Below are positions 6,102 to 6,981 of a DNA stretch of 6,981 nucleotides, piece after piece. The stretch is from Alphaproteobacteria bacterium (GTDB lineage: Bacteria > Pseudomonadota > Alphaproteobacteria > Geminicoccales > Geminicoccaceae). Numbering within the stretch: the stretch's first letter is position 1; the number at the start of each line of letters is the position of its first letter. A model generated the notes under the pieces. That model saw only the letters and a program-made list of their open reading frames with translations, was not told the origin of the DNA and ran no database searches. Location: NCBI GenBank assembly GCA_026982585.1, contig JALSGW010000009.1, positions 1-6,981 of the forward strand, in the 5' to 3' direction. Made by a program: the position numbers and the translations under genes.

Positions 6102-6847
6102 CCGAACACTCCTTCCGCCTGCAGTTTCTCCACGAGCTCCTGGACCGAGGCCACCTTCACGCCCGCCTTGCGGCCCGGCGGCTCCTCGAACCGGGTGTAG
6201 ACCAGCCGCGGCGTCACATCCACGCCCAGCTCGGCGGGGGTGAGGGTGGCGACGGGTTTGCGCTTGGCCTTCATGATGTTGGGCAGGGACGCGTAGCGGG
6301 GCTCGTTGAGGCGCAGGTCCACGCTCACCACCGCCGGAAGCCGCACCCGCACCACCTCGATGCCCTCGTCCACCTCCCGGGCCACCTCGAGCTCCTCCCC
6401 CTCGAGCCGGATCCGGGACGCGTAGGTGGCTTGGGCCCAGCCCAACAGCGCCGCCAGCATCTGCGGGGTCTGGTTGCTGTCGTCGTCGATGGCCTGTTTG
6501 CCCATCAGCACGAGCCGCGGCTGCTCCCGCTCCACCACGGCCCGAAGGAGCTTCGCCACCTCGAGGGGCTGGACCTCCCCCTCGACGAGCACGTGCACCG
6601 CCCGGTCGGCACCCATGGCCAGCGCGGTGCGCAGGGTCTCCGGGGTGCGCGGACCGCCGATGGAGACCGCCACCAGGTCTTCCGCGCTCCCCGCTTCCTT
6701 CATGCGGATGGCCTCCTCGACGGCGATTTCGTCGAAGGGATTCATGGCCATCTTGAGATGTTCGGTCTCCACCCCGCTCCCGTCGCTGCGGATGCGCACC
6801 CGCACGTTGGCGTCCACCACGCGTTTGATGGGGATCAGGATTTTCAT
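6098..6847 (-). CDS. etfB: Electron transfer flavoprotein subunit beta
   Basis: EtfB is the second ETF subunit. It binds a structural AMP and contacts partner dehydrogenases. The product has 249 residues, the normal length. MKILIPIKRVVD opens the protein in the textbook way, followed by MNPFDEIAVEEAI (35-47) and the AMP-binding GKQAIDDDSNQT (116-127). The beta-subunit signature REVDEGIEVVRVRLPAVVS lies at 157-175. The recognition loop NEPRYASLPNIMKAKRKP (181-198) includes L188, which corresponds to the leucine anchor that docks on acyl-CoA dehydrogenases. These features match the ordinary, non-bifurcating ETF of beta-oxidation. An in-frame extension upstream to 6919 lacks family similarity, so ATG 6847 is the start. 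Its GGAGG lies only two bases away (6850-6854), which is short, and a second AGGTGGG lies about ten bases away. It is the first gene of the operon, under the promoter at 6920-6948. Confidence 0.95.
   Translation of the reverse strand: MKILIPIKRVVDANVRVRIRSDGSGVETEHLKMAMNPFDEIAVEEAIRMKEAGSAEDLVAVSIGGPRTPETLRTALAMGADRAVHVLVEGEVQPLEVAKLLRAVVEREQPRLVLMGKQAIDDDSNQTPQMLAALLGWAQATYASRIRLEGEELEVAREVDEGIEVVRVRLPAVVSVDLRLNEPRYASLPNIMKAKRKPVATLTPAELGVDVTPRLVYTRFEEPPGRKAGVKVASVQELVEKLQAEGVFG
6109..6114 (-). promoter_or_regulatory. Shine-Dalgarno site for etfA inside the end of etfB
   Basis: Reads AAGGAG on the minus strand, seven bases before the etfA ATG at 6101. It lets etfA be translated independently as well as by coupling to etfB through the ATGA overlap. 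Confidence 0.65.
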
Positions 6848-6902
6848 CGCCTCCGGGCCCACCTGTCTCCGCTTGCCGCCCGCCGCCGCACCGGGGGTGG
6901 GC

Positions 6903-6921
6903 GCTTGTGCAGCGCACAAGC
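6903..6921. promoter_or_regulatory. 19-base dyad, candidate repressor operator over the etf promoter start
   Basis: GCTTGTGC (6903-6910) and GCACAAGC (6914-6921) form a perfect 8+3+8 inverted repeat. It overlaps the -10 box and the predicted transcription start of the etf operon, so a bound dimer would block RNA polymerase. The core TGC-N3-GCA resembles, from memory, the TGC-rich dyads bound by PhaR-type polyhydroxyalkanoate regulators. A TetR-type fatty-acid regulator is an alternative. The regulator is not identified here. Confidence 0.5.
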
Positions 6922-6948
6922 CCTAGGCGCGCTCAGCCGGCTTGTCAA
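6920..6948 (-). promoter_or_regulatory. Putative sigma-70 promoter of the etfB-etfA-hbd operon
   Basis: On the minus strand a perfect TTGACA -35 box (6948-6943) is followed after exactly 17 bases by TAGGGC (6925-6920) as a weak -10 box. Transcription would start near 6912, giving a leader of about 65 bases before etfB. The poor -10 box lowers confidence, but the exact -35, its spacing and its position before a long operon fit well. Confidence 0.55.
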
Positions 6949-6981
6949 CGCGCCCCGACCGGGCAGGCTGAGCCCGCGCCG

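Noticed and set aside
4878..6200. 440-residue plus-strand open frame opposite etfA and hbd
   Set aside because: It is antisense to well-identified etfA, hbd and etfB, is rich in His, Gly and Asp, and has no domain signature.
6848..6919. N-terminal extension of EtfB from an upstream in-frame ATG at 6919
   Set aside because: The extra 24 residues are unlike any EtfB N-terminus, and MKILIPIKRVVD at 6847 is the normal start. The extension would also lie over the predicted promoter and dyad.

Overview
The window is about 70% GC, densely coded on both strands and made up almost entirely of ordinary housekeeping families. It points to a GC-rich proteobacterium, most likely a gammaproteobacterium. 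The Bpt-type leucyl-transferase, the DppF/OppF-like ATPase and the compact etfB-etfA-hbd operon all fit that. I see no mobile element, CRISPR array, tRNA or rRNA, and no convincing new defence or biosynthetic system.

Left part, plus strand (2-2122): the C-terminal end of an FAD-dependent amine oxidase enters from outside the window. After 23 bases comes a complete peptide-type ABC transporter ATPase (316-1305, GTG start). After a 70-base gap that can fold into a nested hairpin comes the aspartate/glutamate leucyl-transferase Bpt (1376-2122), which marks proteins for N-degron degradation. No permease or binding-protein gene is visible beside the ATPase.

Middle (2171-3993): a metallo-beta-lactamase-fold hydrolase on the minus strand converges on bpt across a 48-base gap holding a possible two-way terminator. 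Divergent from it, on the plus strand, are a hotdog-fold thioesterase of the PaaI type (3126-3566) and a small Sel1-repeat protein (3628-3993). A 233-base gap with two strong GC-rich hairpins separates these from the convergent right-hand operon.

Right part, minus strand (4227-6847): etfB and etfA overlap by four bases (ATGA), and hbd follows three bases after etfA. The two ETF subunits form the soluble electron carrier that takes electrons from acyl-CoA dehydrogenases. Hbd catalyses the next oxidation step on short-chain 3-hydroxyacyl-CoA, so the operon serves beta-oxidation, short-chain acyl-CoA or polyhydroxybutyrate-related metabolism. Upstream of etfB is a promoter with a perfect TTGACA -35 box. 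A 19-base dyad overlaps its -10 and start region, the classic place for a repressor operator; this is the most interesting regulatory signal in the window.
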